A DNA stretch of 64,000 nucleotides from JAJECS01 sp965198185 (GTDB lineage Bacteria; Chloroflexota; UBA11872): contig CBDAOU010000002.1 of the NCBI GenBank assembly GCA_965198185.1, forward strand, positions 1,488,001 through 1,552,000, written 5' to 3'. Below the pieces are notes generated by a model. It did not search any database. It was given only the letters and a program-made list of their open reading frames with translations, and was not told where the DNA came from. The stretch's first letter is position 1. The number at the start of each line of letters is the position of its first letter. Below are positions 18,984 through 29,140 of the stretch, piece after piece. Position numbers and translations under genes: made by a program.

Positions 18984-19871
18984 TTAGTGACGATGGTGGT
19001 GATGCTGGTGGCTCGGCGGTCCGTTCGGGCTCGCTGAGGCGGCAACCCCTGCCCGCCGGCCGCGACGCCAGCGCCGCAGGGCGACCCAAAGATGGGCCAG
19101 CGCCAGCAGGCCCAGCGCCGTCAGCACGGTCGCCCCGCCGGCCGAGGCGTCGACGTAGAACGCGATGGTCAGCCCAGCGATGGCGCTGACGACACCGGCG
19201 ACGATGGCCATGGCCATGGCCGCTCGCAATCCCCGCGCGACCCGCAACCCGACCATCACGGGCACCACCAGCATGGCGCCCACCAAGAGCACGCCGACGA
19301 CGCGCATGGACAGGGTGATGGTCGCGCCGGTCAGCACCGCCAATGCGACGTTGAGCAGGCCGGTCGGCACACCGTTGACCTTCGCCAGGTCGTCGTCAAA
19401 CGCGATCTGCGCCAGATCGACGAAGAACACGCCCACAAACAGCAGCACGGTGACCGTGAGCCCGGCCAAGAGCCACAAGTCGAGCGGAGACACGCTGAGG
19501 ATCGAGCCGAACAGGAATGAGAAGAGGTCCACGTTGAAGCCGCCGGCGATGCCGATGACGACGACGGCCAAGGCGAGCGCGCCGTAGAGCACCACGGCCA
19601 TGGCCACATCGCCGGGCAGCCGACCGCGCGAGCGGAGCTGCTCAACGAGGATCGCGCCCAGCGACGCCGCCACGAGGGCCACCACCGACGGCATTGTGTT
19701 CGTGGCAAGCCCGACGGCCACGCCCATCAGGGCCACGTGCGCCAGCGTTTCGGCGATGAGCGAAAAGCGCCGCAGCACAACGAAAACGCCAAGCGTGGGA
19801 GCCAGAATGCCCACGAGCACCCCGCCGGCGAGGGCGCGCAGCATGAATTCGTATAACAGGATCGTGGGCAC
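18984..19871 (-). CDS. znuB: Zinc ABC transporter permease ZnuB
   Basis: This 295-residue protein is the membrane channel of the ZnuABC importer (ABC-3 family). It has seven to nine hydrophobic helices and the typical ETLAHVALMGVAVG segment. The start is GTG 19871, only two bases after the znuC stop; an internal ATG at 19844 is the alternative. The C-terminus ends in SHQHHHHRH, an unusual cytoplasmic His tail that could hand off or sense zinc. It is the last gene of the znuA-znuC-znuB operon. A manganese-type system is the main alternative, but the His-rich ZnuA loop favours zinc. Confidence 0.88.
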   Translation of the reverse strand: MPTILLYEFMLRALAGGVLVGILAPTLGVFVVLRRFSLIAETLAHVALMGVAVGLATNTMPSVVALVAASLGAILVEQLRSRGRLPGDVAMAVVLYGALALAVVVIGIAGGFNVDLFSFLFGSILSVSPLDLWLLAGLTVTVLLFVGVFFVDLAQIAFDDDLAKVNGVPTGLLNVALAVLTGATITLSMRVVGVLLVGAMLVVPVMVGLRVARGLRAAMAMAIVAGVVSAIAGLTIAFYVDASAGGATVLTALGLLALAHLWVALRRWRRGRRAGVAASASPNGPPSHQHHHHRH

Positions 19872-19873
19872 GG

Positions 19874-20653
19874 CTAGCGGTGTTCGTGCAGCGCGTCGTG
19901 GACCAGCACGTCGACGGGTACGCCGTAGAGCATGGCGATCTCTTCGCTGGTGAGCGCGTGGGGCGGGCCGTGACGGACCAAGGTGCGGTTCATGCAGGCC
20001 AGGGTGCTGGCCTCACGCAGCATGGCCCCGATGTCGTGCGACACGAGCACGATGGTGATGTTCCGCTCGCGGTTGAGGTCGCGAAGGACCGCGTACAACT
20101 GCTCTTCACCAGAGACGTCGACGCCGGCCGCGGGTTCGTCCAACACGATCAACTCGGGCTGCCGCACGAGTGCGCGGGCCAACAGCACTCGTTGCTGCTG
20201 GCCGACCGAGAGCTCGGACAGACGCCGACGCATGTAGCCGGCCATGCCCACCGCCTCGAGCGCCTCGACGACCTCAGGGCGCTCGGAGCGGTGGAATATC
20301 GCGAAAGGCGCAATGCCGCGGTAGGCCCCGTGAGCCACCGTCTCGGCGACGGTGACGGGGAAGTCACGCCAGACCCCGGCGACCACTTGCGGCATGTAGC
20401 CGACGCGGTCCCAGTCGGCGAAGTCGACCGCGTCGCGCCCAAACAGCCGCACGGCGCCCGACATCGGGCGCAGCAGGCCGAGGGCCAGCCGAATCAGCGT
20501 GCTCTTGCCGCTGCCGTTGGGTCCCAAGACGGCCGCCAACTCGCCGGCGTAGATGCTCAGCGACACGTCCTCCACCGCCACCGCCTCGCCGTAGGCGAAG
20601 GTCGCCCGGTCCCACTCAATGACGGGACGCTGCGAAGCCGGCGCGGACGTCAT
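19874..20653 (-). CDS. znuC: Zinc ABC transporter ATPase ZnuC
   Basis: This 259-residue ATPase powers metal uptake through ZnuB. Walker A GPNGSGKST, signature LSVGQQQRV, Walker B LIVLDEP and the switch SHDIG are all present. Its ATG 20653 overlaps the znuA stop (ATGA), so the two are translationally coupled. The Q-loop segment GYMPQ is also seen. The C-terminal LHEHR adds histidines, in keeping with the metal theme of the operon. Confidence 0.9.
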   Translation of the reverse strand: MTSAPASQRPVIEWDRATFAYGEAVAVEDVSLSIYAGELAAVLGPNGSGKSTLIRLALGLLRPMSGAVRLFGRDAVDFADWDRVGYMPQVVAGVWRDFPVTVAETVAHGAYRGIAPFAIFHRSERPEVVEALEAVGMAGYMRRRLSELSVGQQQRVLLARALVRQPELIVLDEPAAGVDVSGEEQLYAVLRDLNRERNITIVLVSHDIGAMLREASTLACMNRTLVRHGPPHALTSEEIAMLYGVPVDVLVHDALHEHR

Positions 20654-21732
20654 TCACACTCCAAAGCAGTGCGGAGGCTGGCCAGATTGTCTCGCATGAG
20701 GCCGAAGTAGTCGCCATGCGCCTCGAGCTCGTTCTCCGTCACGCTGCCGATGGCGTGAATGGGGAGAAGCTCGATTCCGGTCTCGCGGGCGATGGTCTGC
20801 GCCAGGCGGTCGCTGAGCACCGGCTCGACGAGGACATACCCCAATCCCAAAGCCGTTACCCGGTCGGTCACTCTTGCCAGCCGCTGCGGCGACGGCGCCA
20901 CGTCGGCGGACAGTCCGGCAACCGCGATCTGCTCGAGGCCATATTGCGCGGCCAGGTAGCCGTAGGCAGCGTGCGAGGTCACGAAGTGCTCGTGCTTGCA
21001 GGCGCCGAGGCTCTCCGCGAACTCCGCGTCCAGCGCGTCAGCTCGAGCGATGAGCTCGTCCGCTCTCCGGCGGTAGGCATCGGCGTTGGCCGGGTCCGCC
21101 GCGACGAAAGCGTCGCGAATGCGCTCGACTTGACTGGCGGCAAGCGTCGGGTTGAGCCACATGTGAGGGTCGAGCTCGCTCTCCTCATCGCCGTGCTCGT
21201 CAGCGTCCTCGTTACCGTGCTCGCCGTCCTCGTCGGCATCTTCGTCGCCGTGGTCGGCGTCTTCGTCCGCGTCCTCGTCGCCGTGGTGACCTTCTGCGTC
21301 AGCGTCCTCGTCGCCGTGATCACCCTCGTCTTCGTCGTGGTCGCCCTCGTCCTCGCCGTGACTATGGACTTCCCCTTCCATGGCCTGCGCCGGGTCGGCA
21401 GCCTCCACGACAACTGCTTCAACGTCATCGCCGAGCGCGTCGATCGCCCCATCCACCCAGGGCTCAAGCCCGATCCCGTTCATGACGATCACGTCCGCGT
21501 CGCCGAGAGCCAGCAGATCGGATGCCGTGGGCTCGAAGCCGTGCGCCTCGAGCCCGGGCCCGACGAGCACGTTGACCTCGACACGGTCACCGCCGACGCG
21601 CTCGGCGAAGAAGCCCAGTGGATAGACCGTGGCGACTACCTGGAGGCGGTCGGTGGTGCCTTCGCTCTCACCGCAGGCAGCTGCAAGGACTAGTGCACCG
21701 AGGATCACCGCAATCGCGATCCGGACGCTCAT
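20650..21732 (-). CDS. znuA: Zinc-binding lipoprotein ZnuA with long acidic His-rich loop
   Basis: This cluster A-I (SBP_bac_9) binding lipoprotein captures zinc. I chose ATG 21732 (MSVRIAIAV), which gives a signal peptide with lipobox LAAAC; the frame stays open to 21786. A loop of about 65 residues (about 135-200) consists of imperfect repeats such as HGDEDADEDAD. This loop is the usual metal-capture insert of zinc ZnuA, here very long and almost purely Asp/Glu/His/Gly. DPHMWLNP after the loop and TSHAAYGYLA are family metal-site segments. It is the first gene of the operon, with a palindromic operator-like site upstream. Confidence 0.9.
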   Translation of the reverse strand: MSVRIAIAVILGALVLAAACGESEGTTDRLQVVATVYPLGFFAERVGGDRVEVNVLVGPGLEAHGFEPTASDLLALGDADVIVMNGIGLEPWVDGAIDALGDDVEAVVVEAADPAQAMEGEVHSHGEDEGDHDEDEGDHGDEDADAEGHHGDEDADEDADHGDEDADEDGEHGNEDADEHGDEESELDPHMWLNPTLAASQVERIRDAFVAADPANADAYRRRADELIARADALDAEFAESLGACKHEHFVTSHAAYGYLAAQYGLEQIAVAGLSADVAPSPQRLARVTDRVTALGLGYVLVEPVLSDRLAQTIARETGIELLPIHAIGSVTENELEAHGDYFGLMRDNLASLRTALECE

Positions 21733-21765
21733 TGACCAACCATCGACGGTACAGCCTTCTCGACA

Positions 21766-21780
21766 TATAGTGTCATTATA
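21766..21780 (-). promoter_or_regulatory. Operator-like palindrome overlapping a -10 box upstream of znuA
   Basis: TATAATGACACTATA (read on the reverse strand) matches its own complement at six of seven paired positions. It contains TATAAT, a perfect -10 hexamer, 34-48 bases before the znuA ATG. AT-rich palindromes of this size are what Fur-family Zur repressors bind. A repressor here would block RNA polymerase when zinc is ample. No regulator gene is adjacent, and no good -35 is visible. Confidence 0.5.
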
Positions 21781-21985
21781 GACCATTCAGCAGGAACGCG
21801 CCGGTCAGGTTTCACGATGCCTGTCGCTCCGCCGTCGCCCAAGACGCGCGCGGCTCGACGCGTAGCTGGCACGGTTGCTCGTCCAGCTACGCCGCACCCA
21901 TGCCGGGGCCAGCTATTGAGACATTGCGCCATTAGCTTTTGATACACCAAGTCATCAACAGCGCGGGGAGCGGCGAGCGTCCGGC

Positions 21986-23892
21986 TCAGGCGTCCCGACG
22001 ACCGTCCCCGTCGGCCCGATCGATCCACACGGTCATTGGCGTTGGTCCGCGATTGGTCCAGGCATAGAAGGGAATGGCCGTCAGCTCGGCCCCGACGCCC
22101 TTGCCCGCGGCCGGACCCTGGAGCACGGTCACGCCGCCCAGCAAATCGGGGCGGTCATACGGCATGAACGCCGGGAGTTCCGCGGCCGGCTGATACAGCG
22201 CTTCGGGCTGGACCTCAGGCGCGAAGGGCCGAATGTCCGGACCCGGCTCGACCGCGAGATTGCGGACGCCGGTCGCGGCGTTGTCGATAGCCTCAAAGCA
22301 ATAGAGCAACGGCCCGCGCATGAGGGCCGTCTTGCCGCGGAACTCCTCCGCGCGCGGATCGGCCTCCATGCCAACCACCGGCATCGGCAAGTCGAGCGTG
22401 ATCAGGTCGCCCTCGGTCCACGTGCGCCGGAGCGCGAGATAGGAGCCCCTGGTGATGGGGTCGCTGACGCTCTCACCGTTGACGTGTGCGCGCGCGTCGT
22501 CGCACCAGCCGGGAATGCGGAGGTGCACGGTGAACTCAGTTGGCTCGGCGACGCCGACGCGCAGTTCGACGCGACCGCTCCATGGGTACCGCGTGCGCAC
22601 CTCCAGGCCGACAGGCGAGCCGTCGGGCAGATGCCAATCCATACGGCAAGCGTCGTACAGGTGCACCCACACGCCATCCTCGGACGTGGCGAACAGGTAG
22701 GACGGCAGCGAGGGAATGAACCTGACCGCATTGGCCCCACAGCAGCCGGTCGCCGGGTTGCCCCAGGCGTTGCGGGACGGATGGTCCCCGTCGGACGCCA
22801 TGGGGCACAGATAGAACCAGCTGCGGTCGTCGAGGCCGACGTGCGGGAGCAAGCCGTTGTAGAGCGCCCGCTCAAGCTGGTCGGCGTATACAGTTTCTCC
22901 GCCGAGCATGAGCATGCGCCAGCTCCACATGACGTTGCCGACGCTCTCGCACAGCTCGAAGCCGTGGTTGATGTGGTCGAGCACGTTGCCGAGCGCGCCC
23001 TCGGTGAGGGCGAACGGCTCCGACGTGATGCGCTCGGGCATCCAGTGGTCCACCGCGAGGTGCCCGGTGACCTGCAGCTTGCCGCGCATCATGTCGTGCC
23101 AGATGGCGAGCAACTGCGTGTGCAGCGCCGGGTCATGCTGCTCGGCCAGCAGGTCCGCCGCGCCGGCGGGCAGGTAGGTCTGCCGCACGACATGGCGGTT
23201 GAAATGGAACCAGCGCCCTTCACCGGTATCGGGGCCGATAACCGGTGGTTGCTCCATGAGAAGTGCCGCGAAGTGCGTCGCGAGCCGAGGATTCGCGCTT
23301 CCCCGGTCGCCCGCCAAAGCTCCACCAGGCCCATCTCGATGCAGGCGTGCTCGGCGAACGCGCGGCCCTCGAACTTGGCCGCGACCGCGTCCGCGACGCG
23401 GACGGCCACGTCCAGGAAATCCGTTTGCCCCGTGGTCCGGTGATGGGCAACGGCAGCCTGAATCAAGTGGCCCGGCGTGGCGAGTTGATACGAATTCTCG
23501 AAGTCGTCGCCGTAGTACGCGGCCCAGAACTCGTCGCTGTCATGCGCCGCCACGATGCCGGTGACCAGCTCATCCATGAGGTCGCGAAGTTCTGGATCAT
23601 CGACTGACTGCAGCGTGAAGGCGCAGGCTTCAACCACCTTCATCGCCGCCGCGCGCCAGGTGTGGCGCATGCGGCGACTGTTGCGGCCCTCAAAGGTGGC
23701 GCGCATGGTGTCGAGCGCGCCTGCGATGCGCGACGGGTCCCCGGTGCGCGCGAAGTGCGCGAAGGCGCGGAAGGGCGCGACCTGGCCGTCCTCGTCCAGC
23801 CACGCGAGAAAGGCGGCGATGCCGGACGTGCGGTTGCCTTCCAGGCGCGGCTTCCAAAAGCCGTCGCCCATCGTGACGGCATGAATCGGCAC
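21986..23892 (-). CDS. GH127-type beta-L-arabinofuranosidase-like protein, one frameshift
   Basis: The family is DUF1680/GH127, which releases beta-L-arabinofuranose. The N-terminal half (GDGFWKPRLEGNR, then HLIQAAVAHHRTTG, ELWRATGEAR) is in one frame. From LATHFAALLMEQ through CPMASDG, GCCGANAVRFIPSLPSYLF and HLRIPGWCD it continues in another. One missing base at about 23287-23292 explains it. The two Cys of GCCG fit the zinc/nucleophile site of the family. The start is unclear: GTG 23892 is used here, but family-like VDTTHSPHARLRP extends upstream with only CTG 23943 as a start. It follows the propeller gene by a short gap and is probably co-transcribed. Confidence 0.82.
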
Positions 23893-23973
23893 GGGGCGCA
23901 GCCGGGCATGGGGGCTGTGCGTCGTATCGACGGCGCCCGCCAGCCGCCAGCGCGGTCTGGAGTGCGGCCGGCG

Positions 23974-25473
23974 CTACTCCCAGGCAAAGCCGTAGAGGCG
24001 GGAACGCCGCAGGTAGAACTTGGCGGCCACGTCATCGCGCGGGCAGATGCTGCCGCCGGTCCAGCGTGCCGGCTGCGCCTTGGCGTCGCCATGCCACGCC
24101 ACGTAGTCGGCGCGGGTGAAGCCTTCGATGGCTTGCCCGTCGCCATCGAGGAGCTCGACCTCGAGCGCGCCGGGGCCGACCGTGGAGGTCGCCGCGTTGA
24201 GCAGCAGCTGCTTGCCTGCGGCCGGCAGCGGATGCGTGGTGAGCGTGCCGACGTTGACGCCGCCCGCAGCGGACACCGCGGCCCAATAGCGATCGATTTC
24301 CCAGCTCGCGCGGCAGAGCGCGCCATTAAAGATGTGGAGCGACGGCTGGTCGGAGTAGGTATCGCCGTGAAGCCCTTCCAGCGCTCCGTAATACATATAG
24401 ATGCGGCCGTCGTGCTCGATGAAGCTGTGGGTGGGCCACAGCATGCCGCCGCCGTAGTCGCCGAGCGGTGAGTTCTCGAGCGTGACGCGGCGTGCGGGGC
24501 GCTCCCAAATGCGGCGATCCGCGCTTCCGGCGAACTGCCAGTTGATCGTCTGATCGCGCAGGTTGTAGCAGCAGAGCAGGCCCAGGTAACCGCCCTTCAC
24601 CTTGTGGGGGGCAAGCTCCATGAACTGCAAGTCCTGGGCGTCTTTCCAGTCGGGCTCGATGATGACTTCGATCTGCGACCAGTCCGACCCGTCGGGACTG
24701 GTGCGCCGGCCGATCACGCGGCGGCCCATCGGGAAGCAGTCGTAGGGAATGTGCCCGCCGGGATGCATCGTCGTGCCGACCTTCTGGATGAGGTCGTAGT
24801 TGCCGTCGTCGAGCTTGAAGTAGGCCGAGTGGTCCGCCCCGCCGATGGGCGTGGTGTAGGGCATGATCATGCGGTTGCCCATCGTCATCACTTCGAGCAG
24901 CGGCCCTTCATGGGCGGTCCAATGGATGCCGTCGGGCGAGTAGTAGCGATAGACGGCCGTCGGATGCCGGGTCTCGCCGGGCCGACGCGGAATTCCGGGA
25001 ATGAAGCTTGCACCAATGCCCTCGGGCCGGCCGGGCACGCGCATGGCGAACATCTCGTAGCGCCGCTCGGGCTCCGCGTCCGGGTGGATGAGCACGGAGG
25101 CGAACTGCGATGCGCCGCCCGAGTCGTGGTCGAAGATGATGTTGGTCTTCGGATACCCGGGCTGGGGGCACAGATCGAGCTCCGGCCGCGTCCAGTTCAC
25201 CCCGTCCTCGGAGACGGAGTAGGTGAGGCGCCGGAAGGCCTCGAATTTCTCCTCGCCCGCGGGCGTGGAGAGATGCCAGCCTTTCCACAGTCCGTCGATC
25301 GGGTCCTTGACGAACGTCCCGTGCGCGAAGACCGATCCGCTGTCCCACGGGAAGTGCGGCTCGATGAGCGGATTCGCAGGGTCGGGAAGCGCCGGCTCGA
25401 CTCGCCAGGCGAGCGTGTCGCGCTCTGCAATATCGTCGTCGAGCAACATCGACAGGCAGTTGATTCGTGGCAT
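23974..25473 (-). CDS. Five-bladed beta-propeller glycosidase-like protein
   Basis: This 499-residue protein belongs to the same group as the partial gene at 1-465. Propeller-type segments include FVKDPIDGLWKGWHLS, YSVSEDGVNWTRPEL, YRYYSPDGIHWTAHEG and GRRTSPDGSDWSQIEV. The C-terminal part (AAGKQLLLNAATSTVG, then VEVELLDGDGQAI-type sequence) forms a beta-sandwich like those of GH32/GH43 relatives. Start ATG 25473 lacks a strong ribosome site. No signal peptide is visible. With the GH127 gene it may form a two-gene unit acting on an arabinose-containing glycan; this pairing is inference. Confidence 0.72.
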   Translation of the reverse strand: MPRINCLSMLLDDDIAERDTLAWRVEPALPDPANPLIEPHFPWDSGSVFAHGTFVKDPIDGLWKGWHLSTPAGEEKFEAFRRLTYSVSEDGVNWTRPELDLCPQPGYPKTNIIFDHDSGGASQFASVLIHPDAEPERRYEMFAMRVPGRPEGIGASFIPGIPRRPGETRHPTAVYRYYSPDGIHWTAHEGPLLEVMTMGNRMIMPYTTPIGGADHSAYFKLDDGNYDLIQKVGTTMHPGGHIPYDCFPMGRRVIGRRTSPDGSDWSQIEVIIEPDWKDAQDLQFMELAPHKVKGGYLGLLCCYNLRDQTINWQFAGSADRRIWERPARRVTLENSPLGDYGGGMLWPTHSFIEHDGRIYMYYGALEGLHGDTYSDQPSLHIFNGALCRASWEIDRYWAAVSAAGGVNVGTLTTHPLPAAGKQLLLNAATSTVGPGALEVELLDGDGQAIEGFTRADYVAWHGDAKAQPARWTGGSICPRDDVAAKFYLRRSRLYGFAWE

Positions 25474-25699
25474 GGCGCGCGCGCTCGCTGTCGGCGATTC
25501 CGCGCTGAAGAGGCCGCGCGGGAGCAGTTGAGTCTAGCGAACGGCGCGACCTTGGTTGCTCAGGTCGCGGGGCGAGCCCACGTGACGCTCGTCGACTGCT
25601 ACAACTGCGCGGATCATTGGAGCGAGCCTGCCGCCGTCGTCTTGGCGAAGGAGTTGACTCGTTACGCCACCGCCTGAGCCCCGCAGCGCACTGCGCGAG

Positions 25700-26815
<1,116 letters not shown>

Positions 26816-26929
26816 CCGGGCCTCACCGAGTCCCAAGCTCTCGTTCGTCGACATCGAATAAGAGCGGCCCGTGCGGCGCGCTGGCGTATCCTGAGGGCGC
26901 AGGATCCGCGCACGACTGGGCAACCCAAA

Positions 26930-27924
26930 GTGACACTTGAGACAGCGCAGGTCGAGAGCACCGAGGAGCTGGCGACAAAGCTGGCGCATTTCGAGCGCGA
27001 GGGCTGGGCGATCTTCGAGGATGTGTTCGATCCCGAACGCGACTTCGCCCCGCTGTTCGAGGACTTCGAGCGCATTGCGAACCGCCTGGCCGATGAGGAA
27101 TTGACGCCGGAGCAGCGGGCGGCGTGGCCGCCCGACGGCGATCTCAACGCCAAGCTGATCCATTTGGCCGAGTACGGCGGCGAGATCGACGGGTCGCCGT
27201 TCGATCCCTCGATCAGGCCGACCACGGTCGGCACGGCGGACCGGGCCCCTTACCTGGGCAAGCCCGCCTTCGATCTCCTGCGCCATCCGCGGCTGCTCGA
27301 CGTGGTCGAGCCGTTTGTCGGTCCCGAGATCTATTCCTGTCCGATCCAGCACGCGCGGATCAAGGTTCCCGAGCGATTCCTGGCAGGCGACGATGTGCTA
27401 GGGCGCGCCACGCCGTGGCATCAAGACCACGCGGTGCAGTCACGCGAGGCCGACGACACCGATATGACCACCGCCTGGGTGGCCCTGAGCGACGCAACGG
27501 CGGAAGGCGGGTGCCTGAAGATCGCTCCGGGCAGTCACCGCCGCGGCCTGGCGCAGCACTGCCCCAACCCGGCGAGCGGCGTCCACCTCCCGGACGGCGT
27601 GATGGCCACGGAGCGAACGCAGCCGCTGCCGGTGCGGGCGGGATCGGTGATCGTGTTCTCGCGCCACCTGATGCACGGGGCGATGCCGAACCTGGGCGAC
27701 GGCGTTCGCCTGAGCCTGGACCTGCGCTACCAGCGCGTGGACCAGCCCTCCGGCCGCGGCTACCTGCCGGGTTCATCGCCCGCAGTCGCTCGAATCCGTC
27801 ATCCGAGCTGCGCGACCACCGCGAGTGGCGACGGCGCTGGCAGCAGGCGCACGCGAAGCTTGTGGCCAATCCGCCGCAGAGCACCGGACTGCGCTGGGAC
27901 ATCAACCACCCGCTCTGCGCCTAG
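26930..27924 (+). CDS. Phytanoyl-CoA dioxygenase family protein 2, one frameshift near the 3' end
   Basis: This is an Fe(II)/2-oxoglutarate oxygenase of about 331 residues. H-x-D is in PWHQDHAV, the distal histidine in LMHGAMPN, and the arginine in GVRLSLDLRYQR. The start is GTG 26930, with a TATCCT box 38 bases upstream. After YLPG the frame breaks at the GGG run 27769-27771. One added base restores FIARSRS and a natural C-terminus RWDINHPLCA with stop at 27924. The uncorrected frame would run to 28009 over the convergent neighbour. The active site lies before the break. Confidence 0.85.
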
Positions 27925-27937
27925 CCGGCCTTCCGTA

Positions 27938-28795
27938 CTAGCGGGCCGCCACGGCGGGCTGGTGCTGCTCCAGCCAACCTCGGAGGGGAACATCCTCGTC
28001 AGTCGGTGACGTGCGGCCGTGCTGGCTCGTCGCATAGCCCAGCAGTTGCCGTCGGACGGGATCGGCCGCCTCCCACAGGTCGGCAGGAATGGTCACCTCA
28101 TCCCGAGCGTGGACCCAGCGATGGGAATAGCCGAAGAAGAGCGCCTTGCGCACGATGGGCGCGTAGTTCGGCGATCCGGCGTGCCAGAGCCGCCGGTCGA
28201 AGAGCACCGACGTGCCTGGGGACACGCAAACCGGCATCGCGCCGTCAGGCTGACCGCGCCCGGACGCGGGGCGCTCGATCTCGTTCCGCAGGTGACTTCC
28301 GGGCAGCACCCAAAAGTTGCCCCGGTCGGGCTCGCTGGCGTCGCTGAGAAAGTAGGCCACTTTGAGCGACAGCCGCGGGCGGGGATTGGTTTCGACGTCC
28401 TGATTGATTTGACCGGAGTCCTGGTGCCAGCCGAGCGTGGCATCGGTTGCCCCGTTGGCGGGCCGGGGAATCTGGGGCGCCATGATGTAGTGGCTGTGAT
28501 AGAGATGGATGTTCCAGCCCAGGATTCCCCACACCTTGGGCAGCGTGCGGGGATGATCGACGAGCTCGAGCAGGGCGGGATCCTGCCCGGCGACGTCGAT
28601 GGCATTGACGCGTCCGTCGCGGCTGCCGTGCGGCGTATGGGTGAAGCCGCCGCTTGCGACCAGAGCGTCGAGCAACTCGCTCAACTCGCCGACCTTGGCG
28701 TCGCTGAGCGCGTCCTCAACGACCAGAAAACCATCGCGCTTGAACGCCGCCGCCTCGGTCTCGGTGAGCGCGAATTCCAAACAAGTGGGGTCCAT
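27938..28795 (-). CDS. Phytanoyl-CoA dioxygenase family protein 3
   Basis: This 285-residue 2-oxoglutarate oxygenase is convergent with PhyH-2, 14 bases apart. The metal site is H-x-D in LGWHQDSGQ with the distal histidine in LWHAGSPNY, and RKALFFGYSHRWV supplies the arginine. I chose ATG 28795 (MDPTCLEF), which has GAGG upstream; GTG 28813 is the alternative. HLYHSHYIMAPQ and FWVLPGSHL are typical of members from marine bacteria. The substrate is unknown. Confidence 0.88.
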   Translation of the reverse strand: MDPTCLEFALTETEAAAFKRDGFLVVEDALSDAKVGELSELLDALVASGGFTHTPHGSRDGRVNAIDVAGQDPALLELVDHPRTLPKVWGILGWNIHLYHSHYIMAPQIPRPANGATDATLGWHQDSGQINQDVETNPRPRLSLKVAYFLSDASEPDRGNFWVLPGSHLRNEIERPASGRGQPDGAMPVCVSPGTSVLFDRRLWHAGSPNYAPIVRKALFFGYSHRWVHARDEVTIPADLWEAADPVRRQLLGYATSQHGRTSPTDEDVPLRGWLEQHQPAVAAR

Positions 28796-29140
28796 CGCTA
28801 TACCTCGCTCCACGGTCCTCCGAGGGACAGTGTGGCATGGCGACGGCGGCCTGCGCAGCGCGCGAGATGGGCATCCAAGCTCGCGCGGCCGGTTGCGGCG
28901 TCAATCCGGTTCGTGATATACAACGCCACCGGCAAAAACCGTGATTGGGTACCGCCGAAATACGTTGCGCAGCGGGTATTCCCAGGCTGATGCCGGTGAG
29001 TGCCGGAATGGCACCACCTTCAAGGCGCAGCGCCGCCCGCAAACGCACCCAGGCGATCTTCTCCAAGCGAGAGTCTTGTCTATGTTGACGAATTGTGCGG
29101 CGGCGATGCGATTCGCTCCGCAAGAGCAGAGGAGTAGGGG
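28796..29140. other. Intergenic region between PhyH-3 and the sugar importer operon
   Basis: These 345 bases separate divergent genes and must carry both promoters. I find no convincing gene or RNA. GAGGAG just before 29141 is the ribosome site of the binding-protein gene. The stretch TTGTCTATGTTGACGAATTG around 29075-29100 is locally AT-richer and is the likeliest promoter area, without a clear box pair. Confidence 0.4.

Noticed and set aside
25528..25677. Small protein of 49 codons before the chromate transporter
   Set aside because: It has a TTG start, modest coding character and no homologue I recognise; kept only as a note in the transporter entry.
27925..28009. C-terminal extension of PhyH-2 in its original frame
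   Set aside because: The peptide is Arg/Ser-rich and overlaps the convergent PhyH-3 gene; the alternative frame gives a natural ending after a one-base repair.
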